From Azotimanducus chitobiosivorans (lineage in GTDB: Bacteria; Pseudomonadota; Gammaproteobacteria; Pseudomonadales; Azotimanducaceae), in assembly GCA_965200235.1 (NCBI GenBank), contig OZ241339.1, forward strand, positions 1,488,001-1,552,000: a DNA stretch of 64,000 nt. Direction: 5' to 3'. The notes under the pieces are model-generated. The model ran no database searches and was not told the origin of the DNA. It saw nothing but the letters and a program-made list of their open reading frames with translations. Position numbers and translations under genes: made by a program. Each line of letters opens with the position of its first letter. The first letter of the stretch is position 1. Below, one piece after another: positions 51,201 through 59,035 of this stretch.

Positions 51201-51795
51201 GCGAGCCGCGCAGCGCAAATTCACCCTGCTCGCGCACATTAGGCACATGGGCATAGCCCGCGTCGGTCAATTGACTGCGAAACCGCTCGGGGTCAAGCCG
51301 ATCGCCGACGGCAATCGACAACATGCGGCTGTCCAAGAAATGCTTCGGCGACAAGCGCTGCGCGAGCGCGCGTACTGGCGCAACGATGAGCAGCCGCTCG
51401 CGGCGACGCAATCGATGCAGCACATGCAGGCGCTCAGAAATGATCTCCGGGTCCGGCGAGAACACATCGTAGGGCAGCACTTCCCAGTCCGGGAACCGTT
51501 CTACTCGCGGCGCATTGTCGCAACCACGCAGATAAAAAGCGATGGCGCGCTGAAGATGCCAGGCGCGGTTGGCGTCGCTCGCCACGACAAGCGTGCTACC
51601 GGAGTGTTTCGTCGCCGCACCCGCTATCGCGAGCGCTTCCGATCCATGCGGCAGGCCGCCCCAACTTACACGGGACTTGGGCGCATCCGGCAGGGGCGGT
51701 GAGAAGATGTCCAAGGCGCTTTGGATCGTGTGAAGCGGGAAACGCGTATTGTACGCGCCTGTTAGCAGGGGACGACGCGTGGTTGAATCTGTCAC
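48238..51795 (-). CDS. mfd: Transcription-repair coupling factor Mfd
   Basis: 1185-residue ATPase that removes RNA polymerase stalled at DNA lesions and recruits UvrA. The N-terminal UvrB-like domains occupy about residues 1-380. The CarD-like RNA-polymerase interaction domain follows around residue 520 (VVHVSHGVGRYRGL). The translocase has CGDVGFGKTEVAVRAA (Walker A), DEEHRFGVRQKE, LSLTATPIPRTL and the TRG-like region DIPNANTIIIERADKFGLAE, LHQLRGRVGRSNRQAYAYLL. The C-terminal TRCF domain ends the protein. Slightly longer than E. coli Mfd. First gene of mfd-csiV-oxidase. Confidence 0.97.
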   Translation of the reverse strand: MTDSTTRRPLLTGAYNTRFPLHTIQSALDIFSPPLPDAPKSRVSWGGLPHGSEALAIAGAATKHSGSTLVVASDANRAWHLQRAIAFYLRGCDNAPRVERFPDWEVLPYDVFSPDPEIISERLHVLHRLRRRERLLIVAPVRALAQRLSPKHFLDSRMLSIAVGDRLDPERFRSQLTDAGYAHVPNVREQGEFALRGSLFDLFALGGSTPYRLDLFDDEVAEIRKFDPVTQRTTGHVNAIEIVPARELPMDTGSIARFRNAWHETFDVDVRRCPLYREVCDGHASPGVEFYLPLFFERLDCLFDYLDGDTLLVTDQDSHIAAEQFDLEVKKRFESLRHDIERPVLSPKALFLEVPRLFQRIKRFAEIRIGGPRHIHVLDTFELPDVRADAARAEPARRLQHFIESAPGMRILFVAESAGRREVLSRFLAQAGIQAEACPSFSAFVASDTPYAVALGHVESGLASLGFAVIHEDQLFRNDGRIRERRSARTRRLDPDQIIHSLTELSLGSPVVHVSHGVGRYRGLTTMEEGGQTTEFLIIEYAEGATLYLPVTSLELVSRYSGGDPEHAPLNRLGSDAWQKTRQRAASRIRDMAVELLDLYARREVQAGDALPLASDAMQELAASFPWELTPDQEKAIDDTLADLARDSPTDRLVCGDVGFGKTEVAVRAAYQATLARRQTVLLVPTTLLAQQHFDTFTERYADLGVTVEVVSRLRSGGEISKLQREAAHGRPDLIIGTHALLGSAWKFARLGLVIIDEEHRFGVRQKEALRKLRANVNVLSLTATPIPRTLNLALNGIRDLSIIATAPEHRLPVRTFVREDNRRLVQEAVRRELGRGGQVFYLHNEVRTIEQAAFELGRLVPEAHIGIGHGQMPKHELERTMREFANRQTNVLVCSTIIESGIDIPNANTIIIERADKFGLAELHQLRGRVGRSNRQAYAYLLTPHPKSMTKDAVKRLEAIRDAGELGVGFSLATHDLEIRGTGELLGKDQSGQIESIGYSMYLDMLGRAVDALRSGRVPDTDLPVELGDEVLIGESALIPEDYLPDVQQRLILYKRIASQQSMSDLEDLRGEVRDRFGRLPVPLVNLFSVTRLKLDAKPLGIRSLELNPNGGRMRFHEKTEVKVDAMVALISAKPKEFALRGGHTLGLLKRIEKTEARVQYLEALLAEFAQSGLASRQHTRIAA

Positions 51796-52099
51796 ATGCT
51801 TTCAGAAAGCAATAGCTTGGCTGTATGGATCAGGACGCACGCCAGCAAGCATGCACAGCACCGCTGGTGCGCCTCGCCTTACGATACGGTGTTGAAGCGA
51901 AACCCCAACGATGCAAACCCTTGCTATCATTCTCCGACAGCACCGGACTCACGATGTCACTATGCATGTTGGCGGTTTCATTCAGTTTGGATTGAGGGTA
52001 TTCGGCACGAGTTTCTGCAACTTCTGCAAACAGCCCAACCACAGCAACCGGCTTATCCGACGGAGTGCACCACATGCCGCTGCCCTTAAACAAATCGCG
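51796..52099. other. Intergenic stretch, no confident feature
   Basis: 304 nt between the mfd start and the DUF2188 gene. Open frames exist on both strands, but none has a ribosome binding site, a recognised family or sensible composition. It probably contains the mfd promoter on the minus strand, although no clear -35/-10 pair stands out. Confidence 0.4.
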
Positions 52100-52324
52100 C
52101 TATCTTTCAGCCTGATGGATGCTATCGCCATGGGTATCGCGTCCGCAAAGGAAGCCGTCCCGCCCAAAAATAAATACATCGACCCCTTGATTCCGGGCGA
52201 TCCTTCTGGCAACTTCAAGCGCCTCCTGCTGGGTCTCAAAGTGGCGCGTAACCCTTGCTGCGCCCGCCTTGCGGACTGCCCACTTCTTCCCGCGCGGAAC
52301 AACATACTGACCATCAGCTATCAC
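52100..52324 (-). CDS. DUF2188 family protein
   Basis: 74-residue protein matching DUF2188: a start with YVVPRGKKWAVRKAGAARVT, then FETQQEALEVARRIARNQGV and DVFIFGRDGFLCGRDTHGD, where family members have the ELxIHGRDGxIRxxDSYG pattern. It folds as a small strand-helix-strand unit. No function is established for the family. Begins with GTG 52324. Located at the edge of the second restriction island. Confidence 0.75.
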   Translation of the reverse strand: MIADGQYVVPRGKKWAVRKAGAARVTRHFETQQEALEVARRIARNQGVDVFIFGRDGFLCGRDTHGDSIHQAER

Positions 52325-52424
52325 TGGCGGGGGCCCTCAAAGATTCGATGGGAATTGTACTACCGCGTCCTCACAGGGGACATCTTATGAGCACATCCCA
52401 TAGGCACATGCTTGGTTCCATCAA

Positions 52425-53036
52425 TTAGGGCGCAACACCGATGAGCACAAGTGGCACCGCTGGCACGCCACGACCTTGCCTTACAACGTTTAGAAGGTCC
52501 CTTTCGTAATATGGAACACCAGAAGACATCTCCGATTCAAGCGACTTCATGGGCAAAATCTCGATGCCAACATCGATGATCCCCGAAACATAGAAACTCA
52601 AGTGCTTGACAAAGAGATCGTGCGCAACAAAAGCGTATTTCCCAAACTGCACCTCGACGGCCACCCGTTCCTTGACGAAGTCTGTCTGGTTATAGGACAT
52701 GATCGGTTCGTAACCCGCTTCCCTGATCGCTTTCTTTTGTACCTCTCCTGACTCTCGATAGATTTGACGAAGGAGCAACTCGTCGTGGGCAACCCAGAAC
52801 GTATTGCGACGCTCAGCCCATCCCTTCTCTCGAAGATAGAGATCAAACGCCCGATTCATTTCATCTGGCGCATAAAGCATCTTCCCAAGCATGGTCTTTT
52901 CCCTTGAGACCTTGTTCTTGCACGCCTCAGCATCAACGGACGAAATCGCGTCGCACACCTCTTGCCAGAGTTCCGGCTTGTGAACAAGCAGGTATTCTTC
53001 GCCGTTCATATGCGAGTATTTCGCGGCGATGCGCAT
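52425..53036 (-). CDS. Type II restriction endonuclease, BglII-like
   Basis: 203-residue enzyme of the BglII-type endonuclease family. The catalytic region is visible as TDFVKERVAVEVQFGKYAF (D-x(n)-E-x-Q, where BglII uses Asp, Glu and Gln), followed by helices and LVLIGVAP at the end. BglII family members cut AGATCT or GATC-centred sites, but the site here cannot be read. ATG 53036 overlaps the methyltransferase TGA as TGATG, so the enzyme is made only when the methyltransferase is translated. The frame is intact. Confidence 0.8.
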   Translation of the reverse strand: MRIAAKYSHMNGEEYLLVHKPELWQEVCDAISSVDAEACKNKVSREKTMLGKMLYAPDEMNRAFDLYLREKGWAERRNTFWVAHDELLLRQIYRESGEVQKKAIREAGYEPIMSYNQTDFVKERVAVEVQFGKYAFVAHDLFVKHLSFYVSGIIDVGIEILPMKSLESEMSSGVPYYERDLLNVVRQGRGVPAVPLVLIGVAP

Positions 53037-53920
53037 CAATGACCGCCGTTTGGCAGCGATGGATCGTAGATAGGTTTATTCATCGGCCTTGTGCGGAGCG
53101 AGCCGTCGATCAAAGACGCGATGCGCATCCTAGCGATTTCGACATATTCGCTGACATTATCGCACCCGTATCCGTTTCGACCATGCTTGACAGCGGCGAT
53201 CACCGACGTGCCGACACCCATATACGGGTCGAGCACATTGTCGCCTTCGTTCGTCATCGACAGCACCAGACGCTCCACAAGCTCGACCGGAAATTGACAC
53301 GGATGAAGCGTTTTTTCTGGATGATTGCTTTTCACATTGGGAAACTCCCAGACATCGCTCGGATTTTTACCGAGCGGATTCCCGGATGGCTGACCGACCT
53401 TAGGACCGCGAAAGTGCTTCTTGTTCGGATATTTCGCCGGCACTCTGATCGGGTCTAGATGCCACGTATAGTCACCTCTTCTGGTCCACCAGTTGATCGT
53501 TTCGTAGCGCCCGGACAAGCGCTTGCTGCAATGTAGGCCGTGCCCGAAATGCCAGACAATTCGATTTCTTAGCACAAGGCCATGCTTGGCAAAAAGAGGA
53601 TAGAGCACCACATCAAGAGGCACGATGCTGCCATTGTCAACAAAGTTCCCGACCTGCCAGCAAATTGAGCCATGCGGGTCGAGCAGTCGCACGCACTCGG
53701 AGATGGTGGCTTCCTGCGCATTGAGATAGTCGTCAAGGACGGTTTTCCTCTCGTAGGACTTACCGAGGTTATAGGGTGGCGAAGTGACAATCAGCTTGAA
53801 GCTGCCGTTCTCGAGTTCAGCCATAAAATCCAAGTTGTCGCTGCATGCGACTTGATGCGTTGGTAAACTCAACTTCTGTACGTACTGATTGCAGGTACCG
53901 CAGAATATACCACGCTGCAT
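53036..53920 (-). CDS. DNA methyltransferase, N4-cytosine/N6-adenine type (SPPY)
   Basis: 294-residue amino-methyltransferase of beta order: the catalytic motif IVTSPPYNLGKSYE comes first (about residue 45) and the SAM-binding motif DNVLDPYMGVGTSVIAAV near residue 235. SPPY favours N4-cytosine methylation, as in BglII and BamHI partners. The N-terminus (FCGTCNQYVQKL) adds a small Cys pair. Co-translated with the BglII-like nuclease, it should protect that enzyme's sites. ATG 53920. Confidence 0.88.
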   Translation of the reverse strand: MQRGIFCGTCNQYVQKLSLPTHQVACSDNLDFMAELENGSFKLIVTSPPYNLGKSYERKTVLDDYLNAQEATISECVRLLDPHGSICWQVGNFVDNGSIVPLDVVLYPLFAKHGLVLRNRIVWHFGHGLHCSKRLSGRYETINWWTRRGDYTWHLDPIRVPAKYPNKKHFRGPKVGQPSGNPLGKNPSDVWEFPNVKSNHPEKTLHPCQFPVELVERLVLSMTNEGDNVLDPYMGVGTSVIAAVKHGRNGYGCDNVSEYVEIARMRIASLIDGSLRTRPMNKPIYDPSLPNGGH

Positions 53921-53990
53921 GAGAACGGCAATTCGGATACAGCGTCAGGGGCGATCAGAATGCCGCTAGGATTTCCAATTGAATCGCTTT

Positions 53991-54614
53991 TCACTCAGGG
54001 AAGATGCGTAGAAATGACTTGAGCTGACTATCGAGCTCTCGCAGTGCGCGAAGGTTCTCGGACAAGGTACCAGAAGGCTCGTTCCTCATTTCGAGTATCT
54101 CGGAGAATTTCAGATCATTCACTTTCTTGATCAGGCTTCGCGCCAAACCGTGCAATGCGGGAGAGTCATTTGCGCGAGAGCCTTCAGGATCGCGCCTGCC
54201 ATCAATCAAACGCACAGCGGCTTCGATTGAACCTGCGCCTTCTCGGCTGAGGAAAACATTCCGAGCTTCATGGTCAGGGAGCACGCGAATCAAGTCCCGC
54301 ACCTTCGAATCGCTTGAGATTCTTCCTTCCCGCAGCCATCCGGCAAAGTCCTCCAAGTCGAAGCCCGCGGCATAGATCGCATCCTTCACCCTTGGCTTTT
54401 GGAGCGCCACAAAGAAGCTGAACTTGGCCGCTCTGAAAGCGGTTCGAATAGCACCGTTTCGATTGCACTCGTTCATGTCTTCAAAAGCATCAATGTGTCG
54501 CTCGACTTCTGCGTGAGAAGAACAACCGCCGAAAAGCGGAACGATCTTGATGTACTCCAGAAAGTGCTGATTACGCAGATGGTGTAATTGGCGGGATTGC
54601 TCGTAGCTGGACAT
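53991..54614 (-). CDS. Hypothetical protein, R-M-associated
   Basis: 207-residue soluble, helix-rich protein of no recognised family. ATG 54614 has GGAG 9 nt upstream and is preferred to the GTG/ATG at 54632/54629. Segments such as SFFVALQKPRVKDAIYAAGF, LEDFAGWLREGRISSDSKV and LSENLRALRELDSQLKSFLR suggest bundled helices without membrane or metal motifs. It lies 70 nt upstream of the methyltransferase on the same strand, so it may be an accessory or control gene of this restriction island, but it lacks the helix-turn-helix of C-proteins. Confidence 0.6.
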   Translation of the reverse strand: MSSYEQSRQLHHLRNQHFLEYIKIVPLFGGCSSHAEVERHIDAFEDMNECNRNGAIRTAFRAAKFSFFVALQKPRVKDAIYAAGFDLEDFAGWLREGRISSDSKVRDLIRVLPDHEARNVFLSREGAGSIEAAVRLIDGRRDPEGSRANDSPALHGLARSLIKKVNDLKFSEILEMRNEPSGTLSENLRALRELDSQLKSFLRIFPE

Positions 54615-54676
54615 GTCTCGGCTCCGCATCACAATGCAATAGTAGTATAGCCGATACTGAAGGGCGTCTCGCCGCC

Positions 54677-55327
54677 GTGCCCATCGACCTCTCGATCACT
54701 GATTGCGGTCGCGCAATTCGAGAACCTTTACTTGCCGCCGGCGTCACGATTGAAAATACGCAAGAATTCGAGCACCTGCTCGTCCGGTGCAAAGGCAGTC
54801 CATATTTTTTGCAACTGCTTGGCTCAAGTGCCTTGTCTTCGGCGTCTCAAAACGATGGCATTGCGGATTTCACTCGCGCCCGCATGATTGATCTCACATT
54901 CGAACGCAGAGTAAACGCACGTTATCACGAGGCATGGAGCGATCTGAAGAAGAAAGGTCTATCAGCCTGCGCACGGCAAATAGGCGCCCTGTGGCGTCAA
55001 AGCATCAAGTCGGGCCGAGAAATCAAGCAAGACCAGATCTATGAGGTCATTGAATCGGGGCTCACACACGCGCCGCGTCGCAAAATCGAGCTTGATGCAC
55101 GTCAGCATGTAGAGGACGCGGAGGCCACGTTTGAACACCTCGGCCTTCTCTGGTCAATGACGGGACACATGAACGACCCGTGGGACCTCGGGCTGCCATC
55201 GTTCTTCGACTTCGTAGAAGAACAGTTCCAAGACAATCAAAACATCAGGCATTATCGCCTGCTACCTGCATTGGGCCAAGATATGCAGCGTCTGTTTCAA
55301 GAGATAGGCCTGCCTGCGGAATCCTAG
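54677..55327 (+). pseudogene. C-terminal fragment of an ATP-binding (AAA/ORC-like) protein
   Basis: 216 codons reading IREPLLAAGVTIENTQEFEH, LLVRCKGSPYFLQLLGSSAL, then helices and a winged-helix-like end (EHLGLLWSMTGHMND, FFDFVEEQFQ). SPYFLQLLG is typical of the lid region after the P-loop domain in AAA-type ATP-binding proteins, but the P-loop domain itself is missing. The frame begins abruptly at the edge of the restriction island, so the 5' part was probably replaced when that cassette inserted. Its TAG stop lies in the CTAG of a palindrome. Confidence 0.5.
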
Positions 55328-55391
55328 ACATTATGTATTGACCTTGCCTACCGCCACAGGCTGGTAGGCAAGGTCAATACATAATGTCTAG
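55324..55391. mobile_element. CTAG-bounded palindrome, family D, copy 2
   Basis: 68 bp: arms CTAGACATTATGTATTGACC plus TTGCCTACC pair perfectly to the right arm, which ends in GTCTAG. Closely related to 30817-30884. The left CTAG holds the stop of the ATPase fragment. The hairpin stands 43 nt before nfeD. Confidence 0.8.
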
Positions 55392-55433
55392 CAAATACCA
55401 TACACTGTCTGTCTGTTCGCTCTGGAGCCGCGC

Positions 55434-55874
55434 ATGCCTTGGTGGGCTTGGATAATCACAGGACTCGCGCTCATGGGGCTAGAAATGCTCGCCGTCGATG
55501 CGGCCTTCTACCTGATTTTCATTGGCGTTGCGGCGCTTATCATCGGCCTCCTTGAACCCCTCGGCGTGACGCTTGGGCTGACAGCACAGTGGATCGCCTT
55601 CGCCGTGCTCGCGCTCACTCTCATGGTGCTCTTCCGCGAGCGGCTCTACAAGAAGCTTCGCGGCGGTGCGGTTGGCTTTGAGGGTTCGACCATCGGCAGC
55701 CTTGTAGACATCACTGGCGATGTCGCTCCCGGTGGTTCGACGCGCGTGCGCATGCGCGGCTCCGAGTGGACTGCCATCAACATCGGCCAGGAGACTATTC
55801 CCGCAGGTCGTCAGGCGCGCATCAAAGAGGTCGATGGCCTCATCCTCAAAGTCACTTCGCAGTTACAGGAATAA
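55434..55874 (+). CDS. NfeD-family membrane protein
   Basis: 146-residue protein with three to four N-terminal membrane helices (WWAWIITGLALMGLEMLAVD, FYLIFIGVAALIIGLL, WIAFAVLALTLMVLF) and a soluble OB-fold (GSTRVRMRGSEWTAINIG). NfeD proteins pair with SPFH proteins and may help assemble or anchor them in membrane microdomains. It is 4 nt upstream of the SPFH gene, the standard arrangement. No protease domain, so it is the short NfeD1b-like type. Confidence 0.88.
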   Translation: MPWWAWIITGLALMGLEMLAVDAAFYLIFIGVAALIIGLLEPLGVTLGLTAQWIAFAVLALTLMVLFRERLYKKLRGGAVGFEGSTIGSLVDITGDVAPGGSTRVRMRGSEWTAINIGQETIPAGRQARIKEVDGLILKVTSQLQE

Positions 55875-55878
55875 CGCT

Positions 55879-56808
55879 ATGACCACGCTCATCGTGGCGG
55901 GCCTACTCGCCATTGTCGCCATCATCGTCATCGTCAAGACGGCGGTTGTCGTGCCGCAGCAGTCGGCCTATGTGATTGAGAACCTCGGCAAGTACTCGCG
56001 CACGCTGAAAGCCGGCTTCCATATCTTGGTTCCGTTTATCGAGAAGGTCGCATACAGGCACACGCTCAAGGAACATGCCGTCGATGTCGAAGAACAGATC
56101 TGCATCACGTCGGACAACGTTCAAGTCGGCGTCGATGGTGTGCTGTACTTGCAAGTCCTTGATGCGGAAAAAGCCTCCTACGGCATCGGCGACTATCTCT
56201 TCGCCATCGCGCAGCTAGCGCAAACCACCTTGCGAAGCGAGATCGGCAAGATCGAACTCGACAAGACCTTTGAAGAGCGCAGTCACATTAACTTGCGCGT
56301 TGTCGAAGAGCTCGATCAAGCGTCCACGCCTTGGGGCGTGAAAGTGCTGCGCTACGAGATTCGCAACATCAATCCGCCGCACGATGTCCTTTCCGCAATG
56401 GAAAAGCAAATGCGCGCCGAGCGTGAGAAGCGCGCGACAGTGCTTGAATCGGAAGGCGTGCGCGATGCCAAGATCAACGAGGCCGAGGGCGAGAAGCAGC
56501 GCGTCATCAAAGAGTCCGAAGCCGCCAAGCAGCAGCAGATCAACGAAGCCGAAGGCGAGGCCGCCGCTATTCTTGCGATCGCCGAGGCCACGGCTGAAGG
56601 CTTGCGCAAGGTCGCCGCCGCGCTCAACTCGGAAGGCGGCGACAAGGCCATGCAGCTTCGCGTCGCTGAGGACTACCTCGAACGCTTCGGCAATCTCGCC
56701 AAGGAAGGCAACAGCCTGATCGTGCCTGCGAACTTGAGCGACGTATCGTCCATGATCGCGGCTGCGACGACAGTGTTCGAGAACACTTCGGGCAGCCGAG
56801 CGACGTGA
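55879..56808 (+). CDS. qmcA: SPFH/Band 7 domain membrane protein (QmcA-like)
   Basis: 309-residue stomatin-like protein. One N-terminal helix (TLIVAGLLAIVAIIVIVKTA) leads to the SPFH domain (VPQQSAYVIENLGKYSRTL, ITSDNVQVGVDGVLYLQV, MRAEREKRATVLESEGVRD). A long coiled coil of AEGE/KQQQINEAEG repeats follows, which drives oligomer formation, and the tail ends LIVPANLSDVSSMIAAAT. Forms an operon with nfeD and probably organises membrane protein quality control or microdomains. ATG 55879 fits the family; longer upstream frames overlap nfeD. Confidence 0.92.
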   Translation: MTTLIVAGLLAIVAIIVIVKTAVVVPQQSAYVIENLGKYSRTLKAGFHILVPFIEKVAYRHTLKEHAVDVEEQICITSDNVQVGVDGVLYLQVLDAEKASYGIGDYLFAIAQLAQTTLRSEIGKIELDKTFEERSHINLRVVEELDQASTPWGVKVLRYEIRNINPPHDVLSAMEKQMRAEREKRATVLESEGVRDAKINEAEGEKQRVIKESEAAKQQQINEAEGEAAAILAIAEATAEGLRKVAAALNSEGGDKAMQLRVAEDYLERFGNLAKEGNSLIVPANLSDVSSMIAAATTVFENTSGSRAT

Positions 56809-56984
56809 TGAAGCTCGGCACCGTCTTTCCGCATCGCCAAAGGAAGGTGCCGCGCGACCCTTCTTCACTTCTGGAACGTTGCACCAGCAAGTTGAAACGA
56901 GAAGACACACTCGACGAAATCCAATTGAAGGAATTCGAATGCACCGAGGCAGCGTATAACGAGGCATAATGTTCAAAAGAGCCA

Positions 56985-57031
56985 GCGGGCGCGAATTTGC
57001 AGTCGTGCATGCCTGCGGCGCAGGCTCCTAG
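56985..57031. repeat. REP-like fragment ending in CTAG (family E, diverged)
   Basis: Matches the right half of 27309-27475, especially GCGGCGCAGGCTCCTAG at its end. The remainder of the 411-nt gap between qmcA and amtB holds three hairpins (separate entry) and no gene. Confidence 0.55.
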
Positions 57032-57037
57032 GTACGT

Positions 57038-57185
57038 TCTGAACAAGCCCATCCGTGGACCTGTTCAGACTCGCACAGCAGAATTGTGATTCTGCTGTGT
57101 TCGCGAATTCAATGCCTTACGGCACTGGGTTCGATGGCACATGCGTGTGCCGCTATGGAAACTCTGTTATTCAGAGTTTCCATAG
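57038..57185 (+). promoter_or_regulatory. Three consecutive hairpins in the amtB leader
   Basis: Hairpin 1: CTGAACA paired with TGTTCAG near 57038-57069. Hairpin 2: CACAGCAGAAT at 57074-57084 with its exact complement at 57089-57099. Hairpin 3: CTATGGAAACTCTG at 57152-57165 with its exact complement at 57171-57184. They stand 35-180 nt before the amtB ATG. They may be terminators, operators or further palindromic inserts; no NtrC or sigma-54 site was recognised. Confidence 0.5.
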
Positions 57186-57219
57186 GCGCTCCCACAGTAA
57201 CGCAAGGAATACGAGAAAC

Positions 57220-58491
57220 ATGGAAAACGAAACCCAATTTATCCTCAACAGCTTTTCGTTCCTCATCTGGGGCGTGCTCGTCATGTGGATGTGCGCTGGC
57301 TTCACGATGCTCGAATCGGGTTCGGTTCGCACCAAGAACGCTTCGGTCATCTGCCTGAAAAACATCGGACTCTATGCAATCGCCGGCCTCGCTTTCTATA
57401 TCGTCGGCTATAACATCATGTATGTGGGCGTCGAAACTGGCGGCTGGTTTGGAAGCCTTGACCTGTTCTACGGCACCACCGCAGAAGAAATCGCCTTGCT
57501 TGGCGGCGACGCATCGGCGGCTGCCGCGGTCATTGATTCGGGCTACTCAACCATGTCCGATTGGTTCTTCCAGATGGTCTTCGTGGCGACTACCGCCTCA
57601 ATTGTTTCGGGAACACTCGCCGAGCGCGTGCATCTGTGGTCATTCTTCCTGTTCGTCGCGGTACTGACGGCGGTGATCTATCCAATCGTCGGCGCATGGA
57701 CATGGGGCGGCGGCTGGCTGAGCGAACTCGGCTTCAGCGATTTCGCCGGCTCGACCATCGTGCATTCGACCGGCGGCTGGGCGGCGCTCGCCGGCGCCAT
57801 CATCATCGGCGCGAGGCGCGGCAAGTTCCGTGCGGACGGCACGGCAAAGGTGACGCCACCGTCCAATGTGCCCGTTGTCACCCTGGGCGTTTTCATCCTT
57901 TGGCTCGGCTGGTTTGGATTCAACGGCGGTTCACAGCTTGCGCTTGCGGGCGCGGCTGACGCCATCGCCATCAGCAACATTCTCGCCAACACCAATCTGT
58001 CGGCGGCGGCGGGTGTGCTCACGGCCATCATTGTGTCGCGCCCGATCCTCGGACGTGTTGACCTGCTTGCAGGACTCAACGGTGCGATTGCCGGACTTGT
58101 TTCCATCACAGCAGGGCCGGACATCGTCGATCACAGTTGGGCGATCTTCATCGGTGCTGTCGGCGGCGCGCTCTGTGTGCTCGGCATCAAGGGCATGGAG
58201 AAGATCAAGGTGGACGATGTTGTCGGCGCGGTGCCTGCGCACTTGATCGCTGGCATCTGGGGCACGCTTGCCGTGTGTATCGCTGGCGGCGGCAGCTTTA
58301 TCGCGCAGCTCACAGGCATCGTCGCCATCGGCGCCTTTGTCTTTGCAAGTGCCTTGGCGGTCTGGTGGGTAATCGACAAGACCTTGGGCGCGCGCGTCTC
58401 CGCAGAGATCGAGCAGCTTGGTCAAGATGCGGGCGAACTCGGTATTGAAGCGTATCCTGAGTTTGTGCTTATGCCTGAGCGGGACGATTAA
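57220..58491 (+). CDS. amtB: Ammonium transporter AmtB
   Basis: 423-residue, 11-helix ammonium channel. Signature segments: WMCAGFTMLESGSVRTKNAS, DWFFQMVFVATTASIVSGTL, GGWAALAGAIIIGARRGKF and LAGLNGAIAGLVSITAG, with a pore His in HLIAGIWGTLAV. AAGGA lies 12 nt before the ATG. The longer upstream frame reads through hairpins and is rejected. A PII gene (glnK) is commonly adjacent but is not present here. 3' end overlaps the convergent LOG-family gene by 23 nt. Nitrogen control is likely by family but not visible in the sequence. Confidence 0.94.
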   Translation: MENETQFILNSFSFLIWGVLVMWMCAGFTMLESGSVRTKNASVICLKNIGLYAIAGLAFYIVGYNIMYVGVETGGWFGSLDLFYGTTAEEIALLGGDASAAAAVIDSGYSTMSDWFFQMVFVATTASIVSGTLAERVHLWSFFLFVAVLTAVIYPIVGAWTWGGGWLSELGFSDFAGSTIVHSTGGWAALAGAIIIGARRGKFRADGTAKVTPPSNVPVVTLGVFILWLGWFGFNGGSQLALAGAADAIAISNILANTNLSAAAGVLTAIIVSRPILGRVDLLAGLNGAIAGLVSITAGPDIVDHSWAIFIGAVGGALCVLGIKGMEKIKVDDVVGAVPAHLIAGIWGTLAVCIAGGGSFIAQLTGIVAIGAFVFASALAVWWVIDKTLGARVSAEIEQLGQDAGELGIEAYPEFVLMPERDD

Positions 58492-59035
58492 GAGGGGTGA
58501 AACCAAGCGCGGCAAGCGCTGCTTTTGCGTCCGGCACCACATTCACGGCGTCGAACACATGCGCCCCGGCGAAGCCTTGCCGCACGAAGCTCTCGCACAG
58601 ACGATGAAAATCCTGCCAGAAGCCTTGCACGTCAATCAGCACCAAGGGCTTCGCGTGCTCATGCGCGAGCTTTGAGACGATGACATCGAAAATCTCATCA
58701 GCTGTGCCGTAGCCGCCGGGCAGCGCGATGAACGCATCGGCAAGCTCGCTCATGTAGTGCTTTCGCAAGGCGAGGTTCGGCTTCGTTTCGATTTGGATAG
58801 CGGCGTTCTTGGTGACTTCCATTTCAAAGCCGGGCGCAAGCACGCCAATCACGCGCCCGCCTGCATCGATGGCGGCATCCGACATGATGCCCATGAGTCC
58901 GCTGCCGCCACCGCCATAGACAATCTCAACGCCAGCTTCGGCAAGCATCGCACCGAGCCGCTTCGCCTCGGCTTCGTAAGCCGGATCGACGCCGCTGCGC
59001 GTGCCCGCGAACACGCATACGCGCTTAAGCTGCAT
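58469..59035 (-). CDS. LOG-family protein (cytokinin riboside 5'-monophosphate phosphoribohydrolase-like)
   Basis: 188-residue Rossmann-fold protein of the TIGR00730/LOG family. The nucleotide-binding start is RVCVFAGTRSGVDPAY and the diagnostic PGG-x-GT-x2-E motif appears as ALPGGYGTADEIFDVI, preceded by RKHYMSELADAFI. The family cleaves AMP-type nucleotides to base and ribose-5-phosphate. The physiological substrate in bacteria is often unclear. The ATG at 59035 is preferred; it overlaps the upstream symporter gene by 11 nt. Confidence 0.88.
   Translation of the reverse strand: MQLKRVCVFAGTRSGVDPAYEAEAKRLGAMLAEAGVEIVYGGGGSGLMGIMSDAAIDAGGRVIGVLAPGFEMEVTKNAAIQIETKPNLALRKHYMSELADAFIALPGGYGTADEIFDVIVSKLAHEHAKPLVLIDVQGFWQDFHRLCESFVRQGFAGAHVFDAVNVVPDAKAALAALGFTPLNRPAQA

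Noticed and set aside
54430..54460. GGTTCGAAT resembling a tRNA T-loop
   Set aside because: It lies inside a coding frame and no cloverleaf partners (D-arm, acceptor stem) are present.
57055..57219. Longer AmtB start
   Set aside because: The frame reads through two hairpins and has no signal-peptide-like sequence; ATG 57220 has a ribosome binding site.
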